A DNA stretch of 64,000 bases from Streptomyces sp. ATexAB-D23 (GTDB lineage: Bacteria; Actinomycetota; Actinomycetes; Streptomycetales; Streptomycetaceae), in NCBI RefSeq assembly GCF_000373645.1, contig NZ_KB892013.1, positions 412,722 to 476,721 of the forward strand. Direction: 5' to 3'. The first letter of the stretch is position 1. The number at the start of each line of letters is the position of its first letter. Shown one piece after another: positions 36,426 through 44,525 of the stretch. Below the pieces are notes generated by a model, which saw only the letters and a program-made list of their open reading frames with translations, was not told the origin of the DNA and searched no databases. The translations under genes were made by a program, and so were the position numbers.

Positions 36426-37787
36426 GTGAAGGAAATCCTGGACGCGATCCAGTCGCAGTCCGAAGCGAAGAGCGGCTCCGCCGCTGTCACCGCCGCGGAC
36501 TTCGCGGCGCTGCCCGTCCCCGAGTCGTACCGCGCGGTCACCGTGCACAAGGACGAGGCGGAGATGTTCGCCGGGGTCGACAGCCGCGAGAAGGACCCGC
36601 GCAAGTCCCTCCACGTGGAGGACGTGCCGGTGCCCGAGCTGGGTCCGGGCGAGGCCCTGGTCGCGGTCATGGCCAGCTCGGTGAACTACAACTCCGTCTG
36701 GACCTCGATCTTCGAGCCGGTCTCGACGTTCGGCTTCCTGGAGCGCTACGGCCGGGTCAGCGAGCTGACCCGGCGCCACGACCTGCCGTACCACGTCATC
36801 GGCTCCGACCTGGCGGGCGTCGTCCTGCGCACCGGCCCCGGCGTCAACGCCTGGAAGCCCGGTGACGAGGTCGTCGCGCACTGCCTCTCGGTCGAGCTGG
36901 AGTCCTCGGACGGCCACAACGACACGATGCTCGACCCGGAGCAGCGCATCTGGGGCTTCGAGACCAACTTCGGCGGCCTGGCAGAGCTCGCACTCGTCAA
37001 GTCCAACCAGCTGATGCCGAAGCCGGACCACCTCAGCTGGGAGGAGGCGGCGGCTCCCGGGCTCGTCAACTCCACCGCGTACCGCCAGCTGGTCTCGCGC
37101 AACGGCGCCGGCATGAAGCAGGGCGACAACGTGCTGATCTGGGGCGCCAGCGGCGGCCTCGGCTCCTACGCCACGCAGTTCGCGCTGGCCGGCGGCGCCA
37201 ACCCGATCTGCGTCGTCTCCAGCGACCAGAAGGCGGAGATCTGCCGGAAGATGGGCGCCGAGGCGATCATCGACCGCAACGCCGAGGGCTACAGGTTCTG
37301 GAAGGACGAGCAGAACCAGGACCCGCGCGAGTGGAAGCGGTTCGGCAAGCGCATCCGCGAGCTGACCGGCGGCGAGGACGTGGACATCGTCTTCGAGCAC
37401 CCGGGCCGCGAGACGTTCGGCGCGAGCGTCTACGTCACCCGCAAGGGCGGCACGATCGTCACCTGCGCCTCCACCTCGGGCTACACCCACGAGTACGACA
37501 ACCGCTACCTGTGGATGTCGCTCAAGCGCATCATCGGCTCGCACTTCGCCAACTACCGCGAGGCGTGGGAGGCCAACCGCCTGGTCGCCAAGGGGAAGAT
37601 CCACCCGACGCTCTCCAAGGTCTACTCCCTGGACGACACCGGCCAAGCGGCGTACGACGTGCACCGCAACCTCCACCAGGGCAAGGTCGGCGTCCTGGCA
37701 CTGGCGCCGCGCGAGGGCATGGGCGTGCGCGACCACGAGATGCGCGAGAACCACCTGGACGCCATCAACCGCTTCCGGAACGTCTGA
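36426..37787 (+). CDS. ccr: Crotonyl-CoA carboxylase/reductase
   Basis: 453 residues, an MDR-superfamily enzyme. Residues about 80-200 are GroES-like (SSVNYNSVWTSIFEPVSTF), with a Rossmann loop WGASGGLGSYATQFALAGGA (about 240). NADPH-dependent reductive carboxylation converts crotonyl-CoA plus CO2 to ethylmalonyl-CoA, the committed step of the ethylmalonyl-CoA pathway and a source of polyketide extender units. GTG start at 36426 follows GGAGG. It heads a five-gene operon; ecm starts 9 bases after its stop. Confidence 0.96.
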   Translation: MKEILDAIQSQSEAKSGSAAVTAADFAALPVPESYRAVTVHKDEAEMFAGVDSREKDPRKSLHVEDVPVPELGPGEALVAVMASSVNYNSVWTSIFEPVSTFGFLERYGRVSELTRRHDLPYHVIGSDLAGVVLRTGPGVNAWKPGDEVVAHCLSVELESSDGHNDTMLDPEQRIWGFETNFGGLAELALVKSNQLMPKPDHLSWEEAAAPGLVNSTAYRQLVSRNGAGMKQGDNVLIWGASGGLGSYATQFALAGGANPICVVSSDQKAEICRKMGAEAIIDRNAEGYRFWKDEQNQDPREWKRFGKRIRELTGGEDVDIVFEHPGRETFGASVYVTRKGGTIVTCASTSGYTHEYDNRYLWMSLKRIIGSHFANYREAWEANRLVAKGKIHPTLSKVYSLDDTGQAAYDVHRNLHQGKVGVLALAPREGMGVRDHEMRENHLDAINRFRNV

Positions 37788-37796
37788 GGTTCAGAG

Positions 37797-39809
37797 ATGA
37801 CCGAACGTCAGAAGGACCGCCCGTGGCTCATGCGGACGTACGCCGGCCACTCCACGGCCGAGGCGTCCAACGAGCTCTACCGGCGCAACCTCGCCAAGGG
37901 CCAGACGGGTCTGTCGGTCGCCTTCGACCTGCCGACCCAGACCGGGTACGACCCCGACCACATCCTGGCCCGCGGCGAGGTCGGCCGGGTCGGTGTGCCC
38001 GTGTCCCACCTCGGCGACATGCGCCGGCTCTTCCAGGACATCCCCCTGGATCAGATGAACACCTCGATGACGATCAACGCCACCGCCATGTGGCTGCTGG
38101 CGCTCTACCAGGTCGTCGCCGAGGAGCAAGGCGCCGACCCGGGCAGGCTCCAGGGCACCACGCAGAACGACATCGTCAAGGAGTACCTCTCGCGCGGGAC
38201 GCACGTCTTCCCGCCGGGGCCCTCCCTGCGGCTGACCACCGACATGATCACGTACACGGTCAACCGCATCCCCAAGTGGAACCCGATCAACATCTGCAGC
38301 TACCACCTCCAGGAGGCGGGGGCCACCCCGGTCCAGGAGATCGCGTACGCGATGTCGACGGCCATCGCGGTCCTCGACGCGGTGCGCGAGTCCGGGCAGG
38401 TGCCCGAGGAGAAGTTCGGGGCCGTGGTCGCGCGGATCTCGTTCTTCGTGAACGCGGGCGTCCGCTTCATCGAGGAGATGTGCAAGATGCGCGCCTTCGG
38501 CCGCATCTGGGACCGCGTCACCCGGGAGCGCTACGGCATCACGGAGGCCAAGCAGCGCCGGTTCCGCTACGGCGTCCAGGTCAACTCGCTCGGCCTGACC
38601 GAGGCGCAGCCGGAGAACAACGTACAGCGCATCGTGCTGGAGATGCTGGCCGTGACCCTCTCCAAGGACGCCCGCGCCCGCGCCGTGCAACTGCCTGCCT
38701 GGAACGAGGCGCTGGGGCTCCCCCGGCCCTGGGACCAGCAGTGGTCGCTGCGCATCCAGCAGGTCCTCGCCCATGAGAGCGACCTGCTGGAGTACGAGGA
38801 CATCTTCGCGGGCTCGCACGTCATCGAGGCCAAGGTCGACGAACTGGTCACCGACTCGCTCGCCGAGATGGACCGGATCGAGCGGATGGGCGGCGCCATG
38901 GCGGCCGTCGAGTCCGGCTACCTCAAGTCGGAGCTGGTCTCCTCGCACGCCGAGCGGCGGGCCCGGATCGAGGGCGGCGACGAGAAGATCGTCGGCGTCA
39001 ACGTCTACGAGACGACCGAGCCCAACCCGCTCACCGCCGACCTCGACGGGGCGATCATGACCGTCGACCCGGCGAACGAGGCCAGGGTCGTCGCCGCGCT
39101 GCACGCCTGGCGCGACAACCGCGACGAGCCCCGCGCCACCGAGGCGCTGGCCGCGCTGAAGAAGGCCGCGGCGGGCACCGAGAACCTGATGGAGGCGACC
39201 GTCGAGTGCGCCCGCGCCGGGGTCACCACCGGCGAGTGGTCCTGGGCGCTGCGGGACGTCTTCGGCGAGTTCCGGGCGCCGACCGGGGTGTCGTCCGCAC
39301 CGGTCGCGGTGACCGCCGAGGAGGGCTCGCCGCTGGCCCTCGTACGCGAGAAGGCCGCGCGGACCGCGGCGGACCTGGGGGTGGGCCGGCTGCGTCTGCT
39401 GGTCGGCAAGCCCGGTCTGGACGGGCACTCCAACGGCGCGGAGCAGATCGCGGTGCGCGCCCGTGACTCCGGCTTCGAGGTCGTCTACCAGGGCATCCGC
39501 CTCACGCCCGAACAGATCGTCTCGGCCGCCGTCGCCGAGGACGTGCACTGCGTCGGCCTGTCCATCCTGTCCGGCTCGCACGCCGAGCTGGTGCCGGACG
39601 TACTGACCCGGCTGCGCCGCACCGGCGCCGGCGACATCCCGGTGATCGCCGGCGGCATCATTCCCCCGGCCGACGCCGAGGCCCTGATCAGGGCGGGCGT
39701 CGCCGCCGTGTTCACCCCGAAGGACTTCGGTATCACGGAGATCATCGGCCGTATCGTCGACGAGATCCGGAAAGCGAACAAGCTCGACCCTCTGGAGGTC
39801 CCCGCATGA
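37797..39809 (+). CDS. ecm: Ethylmalonyl-CoA mutase (MeaA-type B12 mutase)
   Basis: 670 residues. TIM-barrel catalytic domain (about 10-500), then a B12-binding domain with the lower-axial motif DGHSNG (D542, H544), as in adenosylcobalamin mutases. Single-chain MeaA-type mutases of the ethylmalonyl-CoA group begin LMRTYAGHSTAEASNELYR. Converts (2R)-ethylmalonyl-CoA to (2S)-methylsuccinyl-CoA. The stop overlaps the next start by 4 bases (ATGA). Confidence 0.95.
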   Translation: MTERQKDRPWLMRTYAGHSTAEASNELYRRNLAKGQTGLSVAFDLPTQTGYDPDHILARGEVGRVGVPVSHLGDMRRLFQDIPLDQMNTSMTINATAMWLLALYQVVAEEQGADPGRLQGTTQNDIVKEYLSRGTHVFPPGPSLRLTTDMITYTVNRIPKWNPINICSYHLQEAGATPVQEIAYAMSTAIAVLDAVRESGQVPEEKFGAVVARISFFVNAGVRFIEEMCKMRAFGRIWDRVTRERYGITEAKQRRFRYGVQVNSLGLTEAQPENNVQRIVLEMLAVTLSKDARARAVQLPAWNEALGLPRPWDQQWSLRIQQVLAHESDLLEYEDIFAGSHVIEAKVDELVTDSLAEMDRIERMGGAMAAVESGYLKSELVSSHAERRARIEGGDEKIVGVNVYETTEPNPLTADLDGAIMTVDPANEARVVAALHAWRDNRDEPRATEALAALKKAAAGTENLMEATVECARAGVTTGEWSWALRDVFGEFRAPTGVSSAPVAVTAEEGSPLALVREKAARTAADLGVGRLRLLVGKPGLDGHSNGAEQIAVRARDSGFEVVYQGIRLTPEQIVSAAVAEDVHCVGLSILSGSHAELVPDVLTRLRRTGAGDIPVIAGGIIPPADAEALIRAGVAAVFTPKDFGITEIIGRIVDEIRKANKLDPLEVPA

Positions 39810-40834
39810 CCACTCCCACGCCCGTGAACCGCCCGCCCGTCTCCCACCACCGCCCTCAAGAGACGTCCCTGCGGGACGGCACCTCCCGCCTGCGCCCGCG
39901 CCGCTCGTGTCTGGCCGTGCCCGGCTCGAACCCCCGGTTCCTGGAGAAGGCCCAGGGCCTCCCGGCCGACCAGGTCTTCCTGGACCTGGAGGACGCCTGC
40001 GCGCCGCTCGCCAAGGAGGGTGCCCGGCACACCATCGTCGACGCGCTGAACAACGGCGACTGGACGGGCAAGACCCGGGTCGTGCGGGTCAACGACTGGA
40101 CGACGCACTGGACGTACCGCGACGTCGTCACGGTCGTCGAGGGCGCCGGGCAGAACCTCGACTGCATCATGCTGCCGAAGGTCCAGGACGCCCAGCAGGT
40201 CGTCGCGCTGGACCTGCTGCTCACCCAGATCGAGAAGACGATGGGCTTCGAGGTCGGGCGGATCGGCATCGAGGCGCAGATCGAGAACGCCAAGGGCCTC
40301 GTCAACATCGACGAGATCGGTGGCGCTTCGCCCCGTCTGGAGACGCTGATCTTCGGCCCGGCCGACTTCATGGCGTCGATCAACATGAAGACGCTGGTCG
40401 TCGGCCAGCAGCCGCCCGGCTACCCGGCGGACGCCTACCACTACATCCTGATGCGCATCCTGATGGCTGCCCGTACGCACGACCTCCAGGCGATCGACGG
40501 CCCCTTCCTCCAGATCCGCGACGTGGACGCCTACCGCGAGGTCGCCGGCCGTGCCGCGGCGCTCGGCTTCGACGGCAAGTGGGTGCTGCACCCGGGTCAG
40601 GTCGACGCGGCGAACGAGGTGTTCTCACCCTCTCAGGAGGACTACGACCACGCCGAACTGATCCTGGACGCCTACGACTGGTGCACGTCGGAGGAGGGCG
40701 GCAAGAAGGGCTCGGCGATGCTCGGTGACGAGATGATCGACGAGGCCAGCCGCAAGATGGCCCTGGTCATCGCGGGCAAGGGCCGGGCGGCCGGCATGCA
40801 GCGCACCTCCAAGTTCGAAGCACCGGAGGCCTGA
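39806..40834 (+). CDS. mcl: Beta-methylmalyl-CoA/L-malyl-CoA lyase
   Basis: 342 residues, CitE/HpcH-HpaI aldolase superfamily TIM barrel. RSCLAVPGSNPRFLEKAQGL opens the fold; Glu in DLEDACAP and the IEAQIENAKGL strand supply Mg and CoA contacts; WVLHPGQVDAANEVF is the C-terminal signature of malyl-CoA lyases. It splits beta-methylmalyl-CoA to glyoxylate and propionyl-CoA, the exit of the pathway. Overlaps the ecm stop by 4 bases. Confidence 0.92.
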   Translation: MTTPTPVNRPPVSHHRPQETSLRDGTSRLRPRRSCLAVPGSNPRFLEKAQGLPADQVFLDLEDACAPLAKEGARHTIVDALNNGDWTGKTRVVRVNDWTTHWTYRDVVTVVEGAGQNLDCIMLPKVQDAQQVVALDLLLTQIEKTMGFEVGRIGIEAQIENAKGLVNIDEIGGASPRLETLIFGPADFMASINMKTLVVGQQPPGYPADAYHYILMRILMAARTHDLQAIDGPFLQIRDVDAYREVAGRAAALGFDGKWVLHPGQVDAANEVFSPSQEDYDHAELILDAYDWCTSEEGGKKGSAMLGDEMIDEASRKMALVIAGKGRAAGMQRTSKFEAPEA

Positions 40835-40835
40835 T

Positions 40836-41363
40836 ATGCAGTTCGGTCGCACTTACGAGGAATTCGAGGTCGGTGCGGTCTACAAGCACTGGCCCGGAAA
40901 GACCGTCACCGAATACGACGACCACCTCTTCTGCCTGCTGACCATGAATCATCACCCGCTGCACATGGACAGCAACTATGCGGAGAAGACCACCGATTTC
41001 GGCAGGAACGTCGTCGTCGGCAACTACATCTACTCGCTGTTGCTCGGCATGTCGGTGCCCGACGTCTCCGGAAAGGCCATCGCCAACCTGGAGATCGAGT
41101 CGCTGAAGCATGTCGCGCCGACCTTCCACGGTGACACGCTCTACGGCGAGACGACGGTCCTGGACAAGACCCCGTCGAGGTCCAGGAGCGACCGCGGAAT
41201 CGTTTACGTGGAGACCAAGGGCTATAAGCAGGACGGCACGCTGGTCTGCGTGTTCCGCCGCAAGGTCATGGTCCCCACCGAGACGTACATCAAGGAGCGG
41301 GGTGGGGAGCAGCCCGGCCGCCCGGAGCTGAACCAGCCTTCGCAGAAGAACGTGGAGAAGTAG
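40836..41363 (+). CDS. mch: Mesaconyl-CoA hydratase (MaoC-like)
   Basis: 175 residues, single hotdog/MaoC domain. The family's Asp/His region appears in LTMNHHPLHMDSNYAEKTTDF, and FGRNVVVGNYIYSLLLGMSV supplies the central helix. It hydrates mesaconyl-C1-CoA to beta-methylmalyl-CoA. ATG 40836 has GGAGG upstream and sits 1 base after the mcl stop. Confidence 0.9.
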   Translation: MQFGRTYEEFEVGAVYKHWPGKTVTEYDDHLFCLLTMNHHPLHMDSNYAEKTTDFGRNVVVGNYIYSLLLGMSVPDVSGKAIANLEIESLKHVAPTFHGDTLYGETTVLDKTPSRSRSDRGIVYVETKGYKQDGTLVCVFRRKVMVPTETYIKERGGEQPGRPELNQPSQKNVEK

Positions 41364-41365
41364 CC

Positions 41366-42571
41366 ATGACGCGACTCGCCCAGACGGCCGGCCTCAACGA
41401 CGTCCAGCAGGAGATCCTCTCCACGGTCCGGGATTTCGTCGACAAGGAGATCATTCCGGTCGCGACGCAGCTGGAGCACCGCGACGAGTACCCGACCGAG
41501 ATCGTGGAAGGGCTCAAGGAACTCGGCCTGTTCGGGCTGATGATTCCCGAGGAGTACGGCGGTCTGGGCGAGTCGCTGCTCACGTACGCGCTGTGCGTGG
41601 AGGAGATCGCCCGGGGCTGGATGAGCGTGTCGGGCATCATCAACACGCACTTCATCGTGGCCTACATGCTCAAGCAGCACGGCACCCAGGAGCAGAAGGA
41701 CACCTTCCTGCCCCGGATGGCGCTGGGCGAGGTGCGCGGGGCGTTCTCGATGTCCGAGCCGGCGCTGGGCTCGGACGTCTCGGCGATCAGCTCCAAGGGA
41801 GTCAGGGACGGCGAGGAGTACGTCCTGAACGGCCAGAAGATGTGGCTGACGAACGGCGGCACGTCCTCACTGGTCGCCGTGTTGTGCCGGAGTGACGAAG
41901 GACACCCCGAGGGCACGGCCCCGCACAAGTCGATGACCACGTTCCTGGTGGAGAAGGAACCGGGCTTCGGCGAGGTCCGCCCCGGGCTCACGATCCCCGG
42001 GAAGATCGACAAGATGGGTTACAAGGGGGTCGACACCACCGAGCTGATCATGGACGGACTGCGCATTCCGGCCAATCGTGTGCTCGGCGGCACCACCGGC
42101 CGAGGGTTTTACCAAATGATGGACGGGGTGGAGGTCGGCCGGGTAAATGTGGCGGCCCGTGGCTGCGGCGTCGCACAGCGTGCTTTCGAACTGGGCGTTT
42201 CCTACGCACAGCAGCGCCAGACCTTCGGAAAGCCCATCGCGCAGCACCAGGCCATCCAGTTCAAGCTGGCCGAAATGGCCACCAAGGTCGAGGCCGCCCA
42301 TGCGATGATGGTAAACGCAGCGCGCAAAAAGGACTCCGGGGAGCGAAACGACCTGGAGGCAGGGATGGCGAAGTACCTCGCCTCCGAGTACTGCAAGGAA
42401 GTCGTCGAGGACGCCTTCCGTATCCACGGCGGTTACGGCTTCTCCAAGGAGTACGAGATCGAGCGCCTCTACCGGGAGGCCCCGATGCTGCTGATCGGCG
42501 AAGGTACCGCCGAGATCCAGAAAATGATCATCGGGCGCCGACTCCTTGAGGAGTACCGTTTCCAGGGTTGA
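41366..42571 (+). CDS. mcd: Methylsuccinyl-CoA dehydrogenase-type acyl-CoA dehydrogenase
   Basis: 401 residues, a standard acyl-CoA dehydrogenase (GAFSMSEPALGSDVSAI, MWLTNGGTS, RQTFGKPIAQHQAIQFKLAEM, RIHGGYGFSKEYEIERLYRE). FAD-dependent oxidation of methylsuccinyl-CoA to mesaconyl-C1-CoA would complete the pathway. It lacks the extra N-terminal domain of the ~550-residue Mcd of Rhodobacter; the assignment rests on operon position. ATG 41366, 2 bases after mch. Confidence 0.88.
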   Translation: MTRLAQTAGLNDVQQEILSTVRDFVDKEIIPVATQLEHRDEYPTEIVEGLKELGLFGLMIPEEYGGLGESLLTYALCVEEIARGWMSVSGIINTHFIVAYMLKQHGTQEQKDTFLPRMALGEVRGAFSMSEPALGSDVSAISSKGVRDGEEYVLNGQKMWLTNGGTSSLVAVLCRSDEGHPEGTAPHKSMTTFLVEKEPGFGEVRPGLTIPGKIDKMGYKGVDTTELIMDGLRIPANRVLGGTTGRGFYQMMDGVEVGRVNVAARGCGVAQRAFELGVSYAQQRQTFGKPIAQHQAIQFKLAEMATKVEAAHAMMVNAARKKDSGERNDLEAGMAKYLASEYCKEVVEDAFRIHGGYGFSKEYEIERLYREAPMLLIGEGTAEIQKMIIGRRLLEEYRFQG

Positions 42572-42579
42572 TTGTCCCT

Positions 42580-42601
42580 TTCGCGGCGATTTAACCGCGA
42601 A
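42580..42601 (+). terminator. Weak hairpin after the ethylmalonyl-CoA operon
   Basis: TTCGCGG / CCGCGAA, a 7-bp stem with an 8-base loop, nine bases after the mcd stop. It would separate the operon from psd-pssA; short for a terminator, so read-through is possible. Confidence 0.45.
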
Positions 42602-42753
42602 GAAGATCACACCCTGTCATCCTCAACCGGTGCCTTCCAGACGTCCGACTCGGCTGCTGGCTTGCCCAGTTGCGGCCAGCAACCGATAACATCGCCGGAA
42701 AAGCCGCCGTCCCCCGTTTGCCAGCGCGGCCTCATCCGCTACGAAGGTCATCC

Positions 42754-43401
42754 ATGCCCGACAGCCATACTTCTGCCTCACGCGGCCGGGTCCGCATCGC
42801 ACGCGGAGCTTCGCCGTGGCTCCTGCCGACCGTCGCCACCGCCGCCCTCAGCCTGACCCGCGCCCGCCGGTCCGGGCGCTGGGCGGCCGTGGCCGTGCCC
42901 ACCACCGCGCTCGCGGCGGGCATGCTCTGGTTCTTCCGCGACCCGGAGCGAGAGATCACCGGGGGGCGCGTCATCTCACCGGCCGACGGCGTGGTGCAGA
43001 GCATCATGCCGTGGAAGGACGGACGGACCCGCGTCGCGATCTTCATGAGCCCGCTGAACGTCCACGTCAACCGCGCGCCGCTGGCCGGCACGGTGACGTC
43101 GGTCGAGCACGTGCCCGGTGGCTTCGTCCCCGCGTTCAACAAGGAGAGCGAGAACAACGAGCGCGTTGTCTGGCACTTCGACACCGAACTGGGTGACATC
43201 GAGATGGTGCAGATCGCGGGTGCTGTCGCCCGGCGTATCGTCCCCTACATCCCGCAGGGCACGAAGGTGGAGCAGGGCGAGCGCATCGGGCTGATCCGTT
43301 TCGGCTCGCGTGTTGACATCTACCTTCCGGAAGGTGTGGACGTCGCGGTCGAGGTCGGCCAGGCCACAACCGCAGGGGTGACTCGCATTGACCGTGATTG
43401 A
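42754..43401 (+). CDS. psd: Phosphatidylserine decarboxylase
   Basis: 215 residues with an N-terminal hydrophobic segment (about 45-60) anchoring it in the membrane. The body shows SPADGVVQSI, NVHVNRAPLAG and the autocleavage site FGSRVD (near 190), where Ser becomes the pyruvoyl group. It decarboxylates phosphatidylserine to phosphatidylethanolamine, the main streptomycete phospholipid. This is the short archaetidyl-type enzyme. ATG 42754. Overlaps pssA by 14 bases. Confidence 0.93.
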   Translation: MPDSHTSASRGRVRIARGASPWLLPTVATAALSLTRARRSGRWAAVAVPTTALAAGMLWFFRDPEREITGGRVISPADGVVQSIMPWKDGRTRVAIFMSPLNVHVNRAPLAGTVTSVEHVPGGFVPAFNKESENNERVVWHFDTELGDIEMVQIAGAVARRIVPYIPQGTKVEQGERIGLIRFGSRVDIYLPEGVDVAVEVGQATTAGVTRIDRD

Positions 43402-44242
43402 TCCCGATACACAGGCCGGCTGGGTGCCGGAGGCCGAGGCGGAGGACGACGCCGAGGACATGCCGCTCTCGATGCGGCTGTCGATAGCGGACACCCTCAC
43501 CCTCGGTAACGCCACGTGCGGCTTCATGGCCGTGTACTTCACGACCACGGGCATCCTGATCCCGCACCTCACGGGCAGCGACGAGAGCGGCATGGCGCGG
43601 CACTCCGCGGCCACCGCCGTGATCCTCATGCTCATGGCAGCGGTCTTCGACCTGTTCGACGGGCTCGTGGCCCGCAAGCTGCGGTCCTCGCCGATGGGCG
43701 CCGAGCTGGACAACCTCTCGGACCTCATCAGCTTCGGGCTCGCCCCGGCGTACTTCGTCCTCGTGTACGGCATGGTCGCGGACGACGCACACCAGCGGGT
43801 CTCGGCGCTCGCGGCGATCGTGGTGCTGCTGGCGGTGGTGCTCAGGCTTGCGCGGTTCTCCTGCGTGACCATGAAGGACGGCATGTTCCAGGGCATGCCG
43901 AGCCCCTTCGGAGCGCTCACGGTCATCTCGATCGTGCTCCTGGAGCTGCCCTTCGTGCCCACGCTGCTCGCGATCATCGGTGTGGCGTGGCTGATGGTCA
44001 GCCGGGTCGAGTACCCGAAGCCGCGGGGCGTCCTCGCGGTGGCGATGCTCGGCTGGATCGTGGCCGCGATGGGGCTCCTGGCGGCATGGGCGTTCGATGC
44101 CCCCGGCGGCCAGCTGCTCCTGCAGACCGGCTGCGCGCTCCAGGTGGTCCTGGGCGCGGTCATCCCGCTCTTCGCGACCGCCCGCCGCGTGAACACCTTC
44201 CGCGGCAACCGGCGCGAGGCACGGGCGGCGCAGCTGCCGTAG
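43388..44242 (+). CDS. pssA: CDP-diacylglycerol-serine O-phosphatidyltransferase
   Basis: 284 residues, multi-pass membrane protein with the CDP-alcohol phosphatidyltransferase motif DGLVARKLRSSPMGAELDNL (D-G-x2-A-R-x8-G-x3-D), plus the final D in the following S-D. It makes phosphatidylserine for Psd. TTG start at 43388 fits AGGGG ten bases upstream; a GTG at 43394 is the alternative. The gene follows psd in one transcript and is closed by a 15-bp terminator. Confidence 0.93.
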   Translation: MTVIDPDTQAGWVPEAEAEDDAEDMPLSMRLSIADTLTLGNATCGFMAVYFTTTGILIPHLTGSDESGMARHSAATAVILMLMAAVFDLFDGLVARKLRSSPMGAELDNLSDLISFGLAPAYFVLVYGMVADDAHQRVSALAAIVVLLAVVLRLARFSCVTMKDGMFQGMPSPFGALTVISIVLLELPFVPTLLAIIGVAWLMVSRVEYPKPRGVLAVAMLGWIVAAMGLLAAWAFDAPGGQLLLQTGCALQVVLGAVIPLFATARRVNTFRGNRREARAAQLP

Positions 44243-44258
44243 CCCCGCCGTACATTAC

Positions 44259-44292
44259 GAGGGCCCGGATGCCGACAGGCATCCGGGCCCTC
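44259..44292 (+). terminator. Terminator of psd-pssA
   Basis: Perfect 15-bp stem GAGGGCCCGGATGCC and its complement with loop GACA, 17 bases after the pssA stop. Confidence 0.87.
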
Positions 44293-44525
44293 GCGCATGC
44301 GGGGCCCAGGAGCCCCGCCGAGCCGTAAGCGGCTTGCGCGCCTCGGGCCGGGCGAGCCGGGGATTCACCCGTAACCCCCGCACAGTCCGCATTCTTCCCA
44401 GATTTACGTCACTAATTTTAGCTCTCAGAGCGAATTCTTGCGCAGCGCCGTGGACTTCCTTGCGACGGTGCTCCTAGCCTGTGGGACGTCCGCAGAGCCC
44501 CACGAGCCGCAAGGACGACTTCGAC

